Shown in pieces: positions 22,283 to 34,475 of a stretch of 64,000 nucleotides of DNA (the first letter of the stretch is position 1; every line of letters starts with the position of its first letter). This stretch comes from Dugong dugon (lineage: Eukaryota > Chordata > Mammalia > Sirenia > Dugongidae). The stretch spans positions 91,447,601 to 91,511,600 of the forward strand of contig CM057472.1 in the NCBI GenBank assembly GCA_030035585.1. The letters run 5' to 3'. Position numbers and translations under genes: made by a program. The notes under the pieces are model-generated. The model made no database searches and was not told the DNA's origin. It saw nothing but the letters and a program-made list of their open reading frames with translations.

Positions 22283-23600
22283 TTGTTCTTATATGCCCTC
22301 GAGTCAGTTCCTACTCAGGGTGATCCTATACACAATAGAATGAAACACTGCCAGGTCCTGTGCTACCCTCACAACCCTTGCTCTGTTTGAGCCTGTTGTT
22401 GCAGCCTCTGGGTCAATGCATCTCATTGAAGGTCTTTCTCTTTTTCACTGATCCTCTATTTTACCAAGACTAGTGTCGTTCTCTAGGGACTGGTTCCTCC
22501 TGATAACATGTCCAAAGTACGCAAGACAAAGTCTCCCCATCCTTGCTTCTAAGGAACATTCTGGCTGTATCTCTTCCAAGACAGATTTGTTTGTTCTTCT
22601 GACAATCCATGGTATATTCTTCCCCAACACTGTAATTCAAAGGCGTCAATTCTTTTTTGATCTTCCTTATTCATTGTCCAGCTTTCACGTGCATATGAGA
22701 CAATTGAAAATACCATGGTTTGGGTCAGGTGTACCTTAGTTCTAAAAGTGGTATCTTTGCTATTTAACACTTTAAAGAGATCTTTTGCAGTGGTTTTGCC
22801 CCAATACAATACATCGTTTGATTTCTTGACTTCTGCTTCCATGAGCATTGATTAGGGATCCCAGTAAAAGGAAATCCTTGACAACTTAAGCATCTTCTCC
22901 ATTTATCATGATATTGCTTATTGGTCCAGTTGTGAGGATGTTTGTTTTCTTTATGTTAACGTGTAATCCATACTGAAGGCTGTAGTCTTTGATCTTCCTC
23001 AGTTAGTGCTTCAAGTCCTCTTCCCTTTCTGCAAGCAAGGTTGTGTCACCTGCATATTGCAGGTTGCTAATGAGTCTTCCTTCAATTCCGATGCCATGTT
23101 CTTCTTCATATAGTCCAGCTTCTTGGATTATTTGCTCAGCATACAGATTGAAAAAGTATGGCGAAAGGATACAACCATGATACATACCTTTCCTGACTTT
23201 AAACCATGCAGTAGCTCCTTGTTCTGTTCAAGCAAATAGGTGTATGTACAGGTTCTGCATGAGCACAATCAAGTGTTCTGAAATTCACATTTTTTACAAT
23301 TTTATCCATAATTTGTTATAATCCATGCAGTCAAATGCCTTTGCATAGTCAATAAAACACAAGTATACATCTGATACCTTTCTGGTATTCTTTGTTTTCA
23401 GCCAAGACCCATCTGACATCAGCAATGATAGCCCTCGTTCCACATGCCCTTCTGAATCAGGCTTGAATTTCTGAAAGTTCCCTGTAGATGTTCTGCTGCA
23501 ATTGTTTTTGAATTATCTTCAGCAAAATTTTACTTGTGTGTGATATTAATGATATTGTTTGATAATGTCCACTTTCTGTTTTATCACCTTTCTTTGGAAG
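22283..23600 (-). pseudogene. RTE LINE copy C, 3' 1.3 kb
   Basis: An uninterrupted minus-strand RTE copy from the 3' UTR (TGCCCTCGAGTCAGTTCCTA on the plus strand) through the reverse transcriptase region to about 23600. The frame at 23003-23185 reads GCILSPYFFNLYAEQII, but the catalytic box (23045-23056) is YAGD, so one aspartate is lost. Frames at 22445-22630 and 22549-22848 give the downstream coding part in different phases, showing frameshifts. It serves as the best internal reference for the nested copies A and B. Confidence 0.85.
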
Positions 23601-25313
23601 GTGATTAGTGCTTGACAAATAGTCTGCTTTGGCTGAATTTCAAAAGTCCTTGCATTTCGCTCACATTTTTGACAAATTGATCCTTTTGTAGCTCCACGGA
23701 GTTCAATCATTGAATAAGCTTGGAAAATGCGCTTCTTTTCTGCCACATGTTCTTTGCTTTAATATTATACGTAACTTGAAAATTTTTAGACTTAATACTA
23801 TTGGTAAAGTATAGAAAGAAGGAAAATCACTTTCTAGAGCGAAATATTGAAAATAGAGCACAAGATAATAAATAGTCATATCTTGTTTGCAATCATGATC
23901 ATTCTAAGATCATGTTTATCCTTAATTTTAAATATCCATAAAGTTTATGGGAATATTTTCAAACTCTATTCACTTTCTTCAGGATTAAAGTCTTCTAGTA
24001 TAAGACACGTAGATTTCATCACCTTTCTTCTAATCTGTCTTATTTTTCTAAAATATAAAATAATTCAAGCACTTACTCAAGTCATTATATTATTATTTTT
24101 CTCTTTCTGGGGCTAGTATTTTAATTTTAATTTTGAATTCTGCCATTGAATCCTTGAATATGTCTCTGGAAAAGCAGATTAATTCTAGACTATAAATTAA
24201 AATGCTGGGCAAAATTAATCCTCAATTGAGAGCAGTTCCCTGAAGAAAATTCTTCAAAAATCTTCAAAAGTTGTTTTTAGCCCAATTTCCTTCCCTAACC
24301 CACAAGGCTGTATATCCTTGGCTTGACCCAAGATACTTGGTATTAGAGTGTAACAAGTTGCACCAAAGCCCACTTATGAAGCCATGTCATTCTAATTACA
24401 CATGTCTTGGATCACTTCTCTTAAGTAGAAAAATAAATAGTATTTACAATATTGGTACATCCTTGCTCTTTTATCTTTCTCTCGTTTATAGCTGCGCATT
24501 TGTTTCCTGCCATCTACTTCCTATCTTTTTGTTTGTTTGTTCATTTCTTTGTTTTCTTCTCCTGTCCACTCTTTTACCTAATTACATTCAACGTTGTGCT
24601 TTCATAAAAATAGGGTTTTTTTTTAATGCTTTGTATATTAAATTATTTTTAACTATATTTCCTTTTCATTTGAATTTCTCTACTGTATTTAATGTTTTAT
24701 AAATAAGCAGGAAACAAAAAATACAAATAATCTCTTAGAATATTACTGTGGAGTGAGTAGTTGTTCTATTTGGATATGAGGATGAAATTTAGGTAGTTTG
24801 AGAAAGTTACAGGTGAAATTGAATACTTCACAATGAAAAGTGAATTGCTAGAGATCTAATAGAAAACTAAGCTCAGAAGAAATAGAATACTCTTAAAGTT
24901 ACATTGATTGGGAGAATATGTGAAGTTCCAAAAACAAATACCTTTCTGAAAGTTACCAAGAAACGTTAAAAAACAAAAAGGCAAATGGTGAACCTAGCAA
25001 CGTGGCAGAAAATTAGGAAAAGAGAATAAAAGCAAATGATTTCATTATGTCCGACTGACGTCAGTCTCTACTGGGAAGAAGATATAAAATAGCAACTGCA
25101 AAATTGATTACTATTACAGCAGGAAACGAAGAGTAAGATATAGTTGTTGAAAGCTCAGGTCAATAACTTATCCTCTGACCTGAAAAAATTTAAATGAAGA
25201 CACGCTATGAGTTCATCTTATTGGTCTTTGCTGAATATCATTGCAGTGGTTGAATAAAAGTCTTATAGAGTTTGAAGATATCTACCAAAGGAATTCAGAG
25301 ACATGAAATATGA
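23601..25313. other. No recognisable gene or repeat
   Basis: AT-rich sequence. The frame at 24271-24702 (143 codons, Leu/Phe/Ser-rich) shows no known domain and I regard it as chance. Confidence 0.45.
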
Positions 25314-25346
25314 ATGCACACATGCACACACACACACACACACAAA
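25314..25346 (+). repeat. (CA)n microsatellite
   Basis: ACACATGCACACACACACAC with about ten CA units. A short GT run follows at 25428-25440. Confidence 0.9.
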
Positions 25347-25440
25347 TATACATTTATAGAAAGAAAGAGAGAGGGAAGGACAGTAAAACAAGAAAATTGC
25401 TATTGTCTGTTTTTAATAGATAAATATGTGTGTGTGTGTT

Positions 25441-26060
25441 GTAAGTATCTGTGGAGTGTTTTCAACTCACGGAAGTTTCCACTTAAGGAAGGAGGAATTA
25501 TTTATCATATGATTTGGCTTGTATTTTGAGAAAATATTTTATCTAAACTGAAATTTATTACATAAAAAGATAATTCATTTCCAATGTTGTACCTTGGGCT
25601 TCTTAACACTACTTGCTGCTCTTGAAAAAGGAGCAGTGCAAACTTATGCATCACAACGAAATGGAGTTCTGTATCTTTGCTGAAAGGTTCTATTCCTATT
25701 CCTGTAATTCAGTTAACACCTCAGAGCCAAACCTACAAAAGATTATGATTAAAAATACACAAATTCCCATTATGAAGCTGGATCAGAACTCTGAAATTTA
25801 ACATGGCTCTTGTCTGTACTGCAATTAGCAGGAAGGTATATCATAAATTAGATCACTCTTCAGCTCAAGAGAGTTACCATTCTTAATTCTGAAGCTTTCA
25901 CCTATAATTTGAAAGCACATTGCAGAAAGATAGTTTATAGGGCACTCAAAGCAACCAAAGGAAGTCATAATTTCATGTACAATTAAAATATACTTCACTT
26001 CACATGTGCTGCTGATATTAAGATTTTCAAATTCTTTCAAAATGTAATATATCAGGTAAT
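25441..26060. other. No recognisable gene or repeat
   Basis: Left flank of the large LINE-1. AT-rich, nothing recognised. Confidence 0.45.
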
Positions 26061-26073
26061 TTACTGTTTATTT
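26061..26073 (+). repeat. Target-site duplication of the LINE-1, left copy
   Basis: TTACTGTTTATTT, repeated exactly at 34476-34488 on the far side of the 8.4-kb LINE-1. A T-rich stretch (poly-A of the minus-strand element) follows at once. Confidence 0.85.
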
Positions 26074-26087
26074 ATTTTTTTTATTGT

Positions 26088-27258
26088 ACTTCAGGTAAAG
26101 GCTCACAGAACAAAAAGTTTCTCATAAAACAGTAGTACACACACTGTTCTATGACATTGGGTAACAACCCCACAACATGTCAACCCTCTCCCTTCTTGAC
26201 CTTTTATTTTTTTGGTGAAAATATACATAGCCAAAGATACACCATTTCAAAAATTTCTACATGCACGCTTCAGTGACATTGACTACGCTCTTCCAATTGT
26301 GCTCCTATTCTCACTTTACATGAAAGGCCCGCTGAACAAAATAGTTTCTTATTTAACAGTTAGTACACATGTTGCCCTATGACAATGGTTAACAACCTCA
26401 CAACAAATCAACACTATTCTTACTCAACCTTGAGTTCCCTATCACCAGGTTTCGTGTCCACTTCTGCCTTCCGGCCCTTGTCCCTGGACTGCTGCACCTC
26501 ATTAGTCCCATTTGGCTTCATGGGGCTGTCCACTCCCCAGCTGAACGGCGAACCTCAGAAATGACTTCACCACAGAGCTAACAGGGTATCTGGGAGCCAT
26601 ACTCTCCAGGTTTCTCCAGTCTCCTTTAGGCCAGTAAATCTGGTCTATTTTTTTTGTGAGTCGGAATTTTGTTCTACATCCTTCTCCAGCTCTGTCCAGA
26701 ACCCTCTATTGTGATCCTGGTCAGAGCAGTCAGTGGTGGTAGCTGGGCACCATCTAGCTATACTGGACTCAGTCCAGTGGAGGCCTTGGTAGCTGTGGTC
26801 CATTAGTCCTTTGGACTAATCTTATCCTTGTATCCTGTTCTCTTCCTTCTCCCTTGCTCCTGAAGGGATGAGACCAGTGGACAATCTTAGATGGCTACTC
26901 ACAGGCTTTTAAGACCACAGACGCTACTCACCAATGTAGAATGTAGAACACTGTCTTTATAAACCGTGTTATGCCAGTTGAGCTAGATGTTCCCCAAGAC
27001 CATGGTCCCCAGAGCCGTCTGCCCAGCAATTCAGTCCCTCAGGGAGTTTGGATGTGTCTATGGGGCTTCCATGACCTTTCCTTGTACAAGTTGTGCTAGT
27101 TTCCCCTGTATTGTGTACTGTCTCACCCTTCACCCAAGATACCACTTATCTATTATCTATTTAGTATTTCCTCCCCCCACCAGTCCCATCCCTGGTAACC
27201 AACAAAGATTGCTACATTTTCTGTGTGAACTTTTTCATGGGTTTTTACAATATAGGTC
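26088..27258 (-). other. LINE-1 3' UTR with two related segments
   Basis: About 1.2 kb of non-coding L1 sequence. Two segments about 115 bp long, starting at 26088 and 26313 on the plus strand (spacing 225), are clearly related: both contain CAGAACAAAA or CTGAACAAAA, then AGTTTCT, CAGT, AGTACACA, CTATGACA and GGTAACAACC or GGTTAACAACC, then CACAACA. A spurious frame at 26987-27286 crosses its start. Confidence 0.75.
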
Positions 27259-30200
27259 TCATAAAATATTTGTCTTTGGTGATTGACTTATTTCACTCAG
27301 CATAATGTCCTCCAGTTTCATCCATGTTATGAGATGCTTCGCAGATTCATTGTTGTTCTTTCTCCATGCATAGTACTCCATTTTGTGTATGTACCATAGT
27401 TTGTTTATCCATTCATCTGTTGATGGGCATCTAGGTTGTTTCCATCGTTTTGCTATTGTGAACAATGCTGCCATGAACATAGGTGTACATATGTCTATTC
27501 GAGTGATGACTCTTATTTCTCTAGGATATATTCCTAGGAGTGGGACTGGTGGATCAAATGTTATGTCTATTTCTAGCTTTCTGAGGAAGTGCCATATCAT
27601 TTTCCAAAATGTTTGTATCATTTTGCATTCCCACCAGCAGTGCATAGGAGTACCAATCTCCCCGCAGCTCCTCCGACATTTGTTATTTCCAGTGTTTTTG
27701 ATTCGTGTCAGTAATGCCGGGGTGAGATGGTATCTCATTGTGGTTTTAATTTGCATTTCTCTAATGGCTAGTGATCGCGAGCATTTCCTCATGTGTCTAT
27801 TGGCCATCTGAATGTCTTCTTTGGTGAAGTGTCTGTTCATTTCCTTTGCCCATTTTTTTAAAAGAATTATTTGTCTTTTTGTTGTAGATGTGTTGGATTT
27901 TCTTGTAGATTATGGAGATTAGACCTTTGTCTCACTTGTACTGTCCAAAAATTATTTCCCAGTCTGTAGGTTCTCTTTTTATTCTTTTGGTAAAGTCCTT
28001 GAAGACAATAGGTGTTTGATTTTTAGAAGATCCCAGTTATCTAGCTTATGTTCTGGGGTTTGTGTGTTCATGATTATGGTTTTTATGCTTTTAATGCTGT
28101 GTATTAAGGCCTGTAGTGTTGGTCCTATTTTTTCTTCTACGAACTTTATAGTTTTAGGTTTTATATTCAGGTCTTTGATCCATTTTGAAGTAGTTTTTGT
28201 ATACGGTGTGAGGTATGGGTCCTGTTTCATTTTTTTTGCAGATGGATATCCAGTTTTGCCAGCACCGTTTGTTAAAAAGACTGTCTTTTCCCCATTTGAT
28301 GGACTTTGGGCCCTTGTCGAAGATCAGGTGACAATAGACGGATGGATTCACATCTGGCTTCTCAATTCTGTGCCATTGGTCAATGTATCTGTTGTTGTAC
28401 CAGTACCAGGCTGTTTTGACTACTGTAGCTGTATAGTAGGTTCTGAGGTCAGGTAGTGTGAGTCCTCCAACTTTATTCCTCTTCTTCAGTAGTGCCTTAC
28501 CTATTCTGGGCTTCTTCCCTTTACATATGAAGTTAATGATTAGTTTTTCCATCTCTTTGAAGAATGTTGTTGGTATTTGGATTGGGATTGCTTTGTATTT
28601 GTAAATTGCTTTGGGTAGAATTGTCGTTTTCACAGTGTTGAGTCTACCTATCCATGAGCATGGTATATTTTTCCATTTATGTAGATCCCTTTGGGTTTCA
28701 TGCTGTAGTGTTTTGTAGTTTTATTTGTATAGGTCTTTTACATCCCTGGTTAGATTTATTCCTAAGTATTTTATCTTTTTAGTGGCTATTATAAATGGTA
28801 TTGTTTCCTGATTTCCTTTTCATCATTCTCCTTATTCGTGTATAGGAATCCAACTGATTTTTGTATGTTTACCTTGTATCCTGCTACTCTGCTGAATCTT
28901 TCTATGAGTTCCAGTAGATTTCTCGTGGAGTCTTTAGGGTTTTCTAGGTATACTATCATATCATCTGCAAACAGGGACAGTTTAACTTCTTCATTACCAG
29001 TTTGGATGCCCTTTATTTCTTTTTCTTGCCTTATTGCTCTAGCTAGAAATTCCAGCACAATGTTAAATAGGAGTGGGGATAAAGGGCATCCTTGTCTTGT
29101 TCCTGTTTTCAAGGGGAATGTTTTCAGCCTCTCTCCATTAAGAGTGATGTTGGCCGTTGGTTTTACATAGATGCCCTTTATTATGTTGAGAAATTTCCCT
29201 TCTATACCTATTTTCTTGAGAGTTTTTATCAGGAATGGGTGTTGGACTTTGTCAAATGCCTATTCTCCGTCAATTGAGATGATCATGTGATTCTTTTCTT
29301 TCCTTTGATTTATGTGCTGGATTACATTGATTGATTTTCTAATGTTGAACCATCCTTGCATACCTGGTATGAATCCTCCTTGGTCGTGGTGTATTATTTT
29401 TTTGATACGATGCTGAATTCTATTGCCTAGAATGCTGTTCAGAATTTTTGCATCTATATTCATGAGAGATATTGATCTGTAATTTTCTTTTTTTGTGACA
29501 TCTTTGTCTGGTTTTGGTATCAGCATTATGCTGGCTTCATAGAATGAATTTGGAAGTGTTGCTTCCTCTTCTATGCTCTGAAATAGCTTGAGTAGTACTG
29601 GTACAAGCTCTTTTGTAAATGTTTTGTAGAATTCTCCAGTGAAGCCATCTGGGCCAGGGCTTTTTTTGGTTGGGAGTTTTTTTTTTATTACCTTTTCAAT
29701 CTCTTCTCTTGTTATGGGTCTGTTCAGATTTTCAACATCACTTTGTTGTAGTTTGGGTAGGTAGTACGTTTCTAGAAATTTATCCATTTCCTCTAGGTTT
29801 TCAAATTTGTTGGAGTATAGTTTTTCATAATATTATTTTATGATCCTTTTTCTTTCAGTTGGGTCTGTTGTAATGTCCCCCATTTCATTTCTTATTTGGG
29901 TTATTTGCATCTCTCCTGTTTTCCTTTTTTCAGTCTGGCCAGTGGTTTGTCGATTTTGTCGATTCTTTCCAAGAACTGACTTTTGGTTTTGTTGATTCTT
30001 TCTATTGTTTTTCTGTTTTCTATTTCATTTATTTCTGCTCTGATCTTTAGTATTTCCTTTCTTCCGGTGGCTGTGGGCTTTTTTTTGCTGTTCTCTTTCT
30101 TTTTGTGTGAGTTGTGTAGTTAATGTTTTGATTTTGTTCCTTTCTTCTTTTTTGATATGTGCATCTATTGATATAAACTGTCCTCTGAGGACTGCCTTTG

Positions 30201-31071
30201 CTGTGTCCGAAAGGTTTTGGAATGATGTGTTTTCGTTCTCATTTGATTCTAGGAATTTTTTTAATTTCATCTCTGATTTCTTCTATTACCCACTGATGTG
30301 TAAGCAGGGTATTATTCAGTTTCCAACTAATTGATTTTTTTCCCTTGATCTTTCTGTTGTTAATTTCTACCTTGATGGCATTGTGGGCAGAGAAGATTCT
30401 TTGAATTATCTCAACGTTTTGGATCTTGTTGAGGATTGCTCTGTGGCCTAAGATGTGGTCTATTCTGGAGAATGTTCCATGTGCATTGGAAAAGAATGTG
30501 TACTTTGCAGCGGTTGGATGGAGTGTTCTATATATGTCTATGAGGTCAAGTTGGCTGTTGTGCCCTTTAGGTCTTCTGTATCTTTGCTGAGTTTCTTCTT
30601 AGTTGTTCTGTCCTTTACTGAGAGTGGTGTGTTGAAGTCTCCTACTATTATTGTGGAACTATCAATTTCTATTTTCAGTGTTGTTAGAGTTTGTTTTATG
30701 TATTTTCGAGCCCTGCCAATGGGTGCGTAGATGTTTATTATGGTTATGTCTTCATGATGGATCATCACCTTGATCATTATACAGTGTCCTTCTTTGTCTT
30801 TTATGGTGGATTTTGTTTGAAAGTCTATTTTATCTGAGTTTAGAATTGCCACTCCTGCTCTTTTTTGGTAGTTGTTAGCTTGATATATATTTTTCCAACC
30901 TTTGACTTTTAATAAATTCACATCTTTATTTCTAAGGTGTGTCTCTTGTAGACAGCATACCGATGGATCCTGTTTTCTTATCCAATCTGTCACTGTCCGT
31001 CTCTTTATGGGTGCATTGAGTCCATTTTCATTCAGTGTAATTATTGATAGATGTGAGTTTGTTGCTGTCAT
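27259..31071 (-). pseudogene. LINE-1 ORF2, disabled
   Basis: Read on the minus strand from ATG at 31071. The endonuclease domain is open for 177 codons (30538-31071) with ITLNENGLN, QETHL, NIYAP and GDFNT, which hold the metal-binding residues of the AP-type nuclease. The middle is represented by 30025-30270 (NLSDTAKAVLRGQFIS). The reverse transcriptase follows at 29260-29787 (KKSPGPDGF) and 28789-29112 ([10 protein letters not shown], and LFADDM with the two catalytic Asp codons at 28960-28965). A stop at 29260-29262 falls in SIDGE*AFD, just after the motif A aspartate. The C-terminal zinc-knuckle-like motif C-x3-C-x7-H-x4-C is intact at 27625-27678. Normal length would be about 1,270 codons, matching the span. 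It is broken into at least six frames. Confidence 0.9.
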
Positions 31072-31499
31072 TTTGTAGTGCTTTTTTTTGTGGTGCTGAA
31101 GTTTTCTTTGTTCTTCTTACTCTCCTGTGGTGAGTTAATTTTGTCTGTGGATTTTTTTTTTTCATTTCTTTTGTTTTTGTAGGTTTTGTTTTTGCTGAGT
31201 CCTTATGTTTGTCCTCTTTATTTTTATGAGTATGTTTGTTAACTTTCTTTGTGGTTACCTTGAATTTTACCCTTATCTTTCTAAGTGTGAAGCAGTTTAC
31301 CATTACTTGGTATCGCCTTGCCTTCCTCTCCATTAGAAGGTTCTATACCTATGCCGTTTATTCCCTCTTTTATTGTTTTGATATTGTTGTCATTTACTGA
31401 TTAACTGCTCTGATTCCCTGTTGTTTTTGGTTTGGATAGTCCTTGAGAGTTCTTTTCCTACACTGGTATCTGGCTGGTATGATCCTGCATCCTATATTC

Positions 31500-32560
31500 T
31501 GACTGTGAGCTGAAGTTGTTTGTTCTCAGATCGAAGAATGCTCTTTAATAATTCTTGTAAGTTTTGTTTGGCTTTTACATTTTCCCTTAACTTCTGTTTA
31601 TCTGGAAATGACCTAATTTCACCATCATATTTGAACAAGAGTTTTGCAGGATATATTATTACTGACTGGCAATTTTTTTTTTTTTCTCAAGATTTTATAT
31701 ACATCATCCCATTGCCTTCTTGCCAGCGTGGTTTCTGACAAATAATGTGAGCTTAGTCTTATTGTTTCTCCTCTGTATGTTACTTCTTGTTTTTCACGAG
31801 CTGCTCTCAAGATTCTTTGTTTGTCTTTGGTTTTAGCAAGTGTGAATATGATATGCCTTGGTGATTTTCTTTTGGGGTCTTTCCTATATGGGGTTCATTG
31901 AGCTTCTTGGATGGCCAGCTTTTCATCTTTCATGATATTGGGGAAGTTTTCTGTCAGCAGTTCTTCAATGATCCTCTCCGTGTTTTCTGTTTTCTCCCCC
32001 ATTCTGGAACTCCAATCAGTCGCATGTTTTTGCTTCTGATTGTATCCCACATAACTCTCAGGGTCTCTTCATTTTTCTTTGTTATTTTTTTCTGAGTTTT
32101 CCTCAAACAGAGTTGTATCCAAGTGTTTGCCTTCAATTCCACTGATCTTGTCTTTCACCACTTCAAATCTGCTTCTCAGCTCTTCTATGACATCGTCCAT
32201 TTCTGAAATCTTGTCGTTTATCTTTTCGTTTTCTAATTGTTGCTTTTGTAGAATTTCTAGTTGTAAACTTATTTTGGCATTTTGTTCCTGCATTATTTTC
32301 CTGAATTCTTCCAAGTTTTTGTCTGTATTTTCCATGAATGTGTATATTTTTTCCTCAGTTTTGTCTGCTTTTTTGCTTCAGCTCTTGAAAAATTCTGAGT
32401 ATTAGATATTTGAATTCCCTATCATGTAGTTCTAGTGCCTTTTCTTCCAGAGGAGAGTCATCTGGTGTTTTATTTTGGACGCCTACTGGGACCATCCAGT
32501 CCTGTTTTTGTAAATGTTTTGATATTGTCTGCTGTCTTCAAGGCATTCAATAGTTATTTT
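31500..32560 (-). pseudogene. LINE-1 ORF1, disabled
   Basis: The minus strand encodes remnants of the RNA-binding ORF1 protein. Near 32410-32460 it reads ALELHDREF, the N-terminal signature. A coiled-coil segment follows at 32069-32335 with heptad-like Leu/Ile spacing (NLEEFRKIMQEQNAKISLQL). The RNA-recognition region starts at 31954-32142 (RLIGVPEW), and the C-terminal domain appears at 31625-31810 (REKQEVTYRGETIRLSS, ARRQWDDVYKIL). The pieces are in different frames with stops between them. Exact start and stop are uncertain. Confidence 0.82.
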
Positions 32561-34475
32561 TCTCACTTATTTATTGTAGATTTGTTTGTTTCATCCCTTT
32601 TTTTTTTTTTTTTTATTTGTCTGTGTCTGAGCAGGCAGGCTCTGTGTTCTTTGTTGTTTGTTTATCTGTGGGAACAATACTTTTTGCCTCCTTCTCCCTT
32701 TGGCAGGGTAGGTCACTCAGATATGGTATGGCAGGGCAGGTCTAGCTGAAGAGGAGTTACTGGGATGGGTTGTTTGTGGCACTTACTACAGCTACCAGGG
32801 CGGGTCAGTAATCAGTGAGGGCAGTTTCCAGTAGGCCATGCCTGTGCTGCTTGTTGGTGTGATGTTAAGCGTATGGTGCAGGTAGGCAGGATGTAGCAGG
32901 GAGATTGTTATGTGTGGTGGTAAGATGGATATGGGAGAGAGGAGACAGGAACAGGGGCCAAAAACATACAAACAAACAAAAAAGAATGCTACGAGAGCTT
33001 GCCATTGGAGTGGAGAGATGAGAAAACTATGAAATGGAGAAGAACAAAAAGGGGAAGAGGAAGAAAAAAAGAAAAGAACGAATAAATAAAATTCGGAAAG
33101 GGAAAAGAACAGCAAAGTTCCCAGGGATCCCACCAGTGCAGCTATGAGATCTGGGGAAGTTGTTTTCAGGTGTTGCTGTACAGCCTGGCTAGAAGGTGTA
33201 GAGGCATACTATGCCAGGTATTCGGGGAACAGAAAGAGAAGGAAGATATAGAGAGATGAGAAACTGAGTAATAAAGAAAGACAAAAGGCAAAAAAGAGGG
33301 AAAAGAAAACAAAACAAATTAAAAAAAAAAAAAAATAACAAGAAAAGCCCCCAAAAAAGCAGAGGGGAAAAAAAACCACAAAAAGAGATGCCCTCAGTGA
33401 TCCCTCTGAACATCTTTGCAAGCCGAGGGAGGTTCCAAGCCATTCAGCACCACCCGGCCAGAACGGGCTCCCAACTCAAGAAAAGGAAAAGAAAGCAAAC
33501 AAACAATTCAAAACAAACAAACAAACAAACAAAAACCCTGGGATCCCACCAGCACGGCAGCCCAGACTGGAAAGCAGATCCACACTTGAACGGAGCTCCT
33601 CAGCCCCTCAGGAAGAAGCAAAGATGACCCACGGAGCCAGATATTTGAGCGAAAGGAGTGGGAAGTGGTGAGAAGTAAAGAATAAATCAAAAGAATTGGA
33701 AAAAAAAGCAACACCAACCATCAACAAATGGCACTCAGATAGCCAGCTCTTGTGGGCTGGTGGAATCCAATCAACCGGTGCTTCCCGGACAAGAGACTGT
33801 GTTCACAGGAAGCAGAGGAGGCCGAGTGTGGGTGAAGAAGGATAGGGGGTGCGAAAGCATATATCACAAATTACCAGAGCTCTGCAGCCCCTCCGGATGA
33901 AGCAAAGATGGCGCACAGAGCCAGGTATTTGAGTGACAGAAGGAGGAGGTGGTGAGAGGTAAGGAAGAAATCAAAAGAAGTGGAAAAAAAGCAACACCAG
34001 CAGCCAAAACATGGCACTCAGACAGCCAGGCCATTCTGGTGGGTGGAATCCAAGCAGCCGGTGCTTCCCAGACAAGAGATTGTGGCCACGGGAAGCAGAG
34101 GAGGCTGAGTTGGGGTGAAGAAGGGTGGGGGGTAGGAATGCGTATATTGCAAATTACTGGTTGTTTTGTCTCCTGCTGGAAGCTCCGTGAAGCTGCTTTC
34201 TCATACTCCCTGTCTGCTGGTCTCTAATAGGAGTCCAAGATGGTGGATCCACGCTGTGTTAGCTGATAGGGGACCTCTGCATGAATCTGTCCTCGCTCTC
34301 TGTTCTCTTGTCAGTTTTCTCACTCCATTTGGTGCTTGGCTGAGTTCTTTATCTCTTCATTTGATGTTTTAGGGTTTCAGGATTGTTATTTTCTCTGTTT
34401 GGCTTAGTTTTTCGGATCTTTGCTGTGGAGGGAAGGCGTGGTTCTTCTGCCTAGAACTTCATTTTTCCAAAGTCC
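32561..34475 (-). promoter_or_regulatory. LINE-1 5' UTR, purine-rich and partly tandem
   Basis: About 1.9 kb upstream of ORF1, expected to hold the internal promoter. On the plus strand 33015-33400 is strongly purine-rich with A runs (33319-33335), and (CAAA)n lies at 33498-33535. Two tandem units of 284 bp occupy 33593-33876 and 33877-34160. The 5' terminal part is pyrimidine-rich on the plus strand. Promoter function is inferred from L1 biology only. Long Phe/Leu/Ser-rich minus-strand frames here (32792-33133, 33189-33443) are compositional artefacts. Confidence 0.7.
33593..34160 (-). repeat. Two 284-bp tandem units in LINE-1 5' UTR
   Basis: Unit 1 begins GAGCTCCTCAGCCCCTCAGG at 33593; unit 2 begins GAGCTCTGCAGCCCCTCCGG at 33877. 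Shared landmarks include GAAGCAAAGATG, GTGGTGAGA, AAAAGCAACACCA, ATGGCACTCAGA, CCGGTGCTTCCC and GGAAGCAGAGGAGGC. By eye they are roughly 85% identical. Confidence 0.9.

Larger units (their letters stand above)
26074..34475 (-). mobile_element. Essentially full-length LINE-1, about 8.4 kb
   Basis: A single minus-strand L1 runs from a poly-A tail at 26074-26085 to a 5' end near 34470 (GAAAAATGAAGTTCTAGGCA on the minus strand). All parts are present in order: 5' UTR (about 32.6-34.47 kb), ORF1 (about 31.5-32.6 kb), spacer, ORF2 (27.26-31.07 kb) and 3' UTR (26.09-27.26 kb). A perfect 13-bp duplication flanks it, and the pre-insertion site read on the minus strand is AATT/AAAAATAAAC, in line with L1 endonuclease preference. 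ORF1 and ORF2 carry stops and frameshifts, so this copy is not mobile. At about 8.4 kb it is longer than the 6-7 kb usual for human and mouse L1; the extra length is in the two UTRs. Confidence 0.93.

Noticed and set aside
24271..24702. 143-codon plus-strand frame rich in Leu, Phe and Ser
   Set aside because: No recognised domain, AT-rich composition, no neighbouring exon-like features; likely chance.
27383..27811. 142-codon plus-strand frame
   Set aside because: It is antisense to the L1 ORF2 C-terminus; the minus strand gives the recognised protein.
28016..28456. 146-codon plus-strand frame
   Set aside because: It is antisense to L1 ORF2, a shadow of the real coding strand.
33189..33443. 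Phe/Leu-rich minus-strand frames that look like membrane proteins
   Set aside because: They come from the purine-rich strand asymmetry of the L1 5' UTR.
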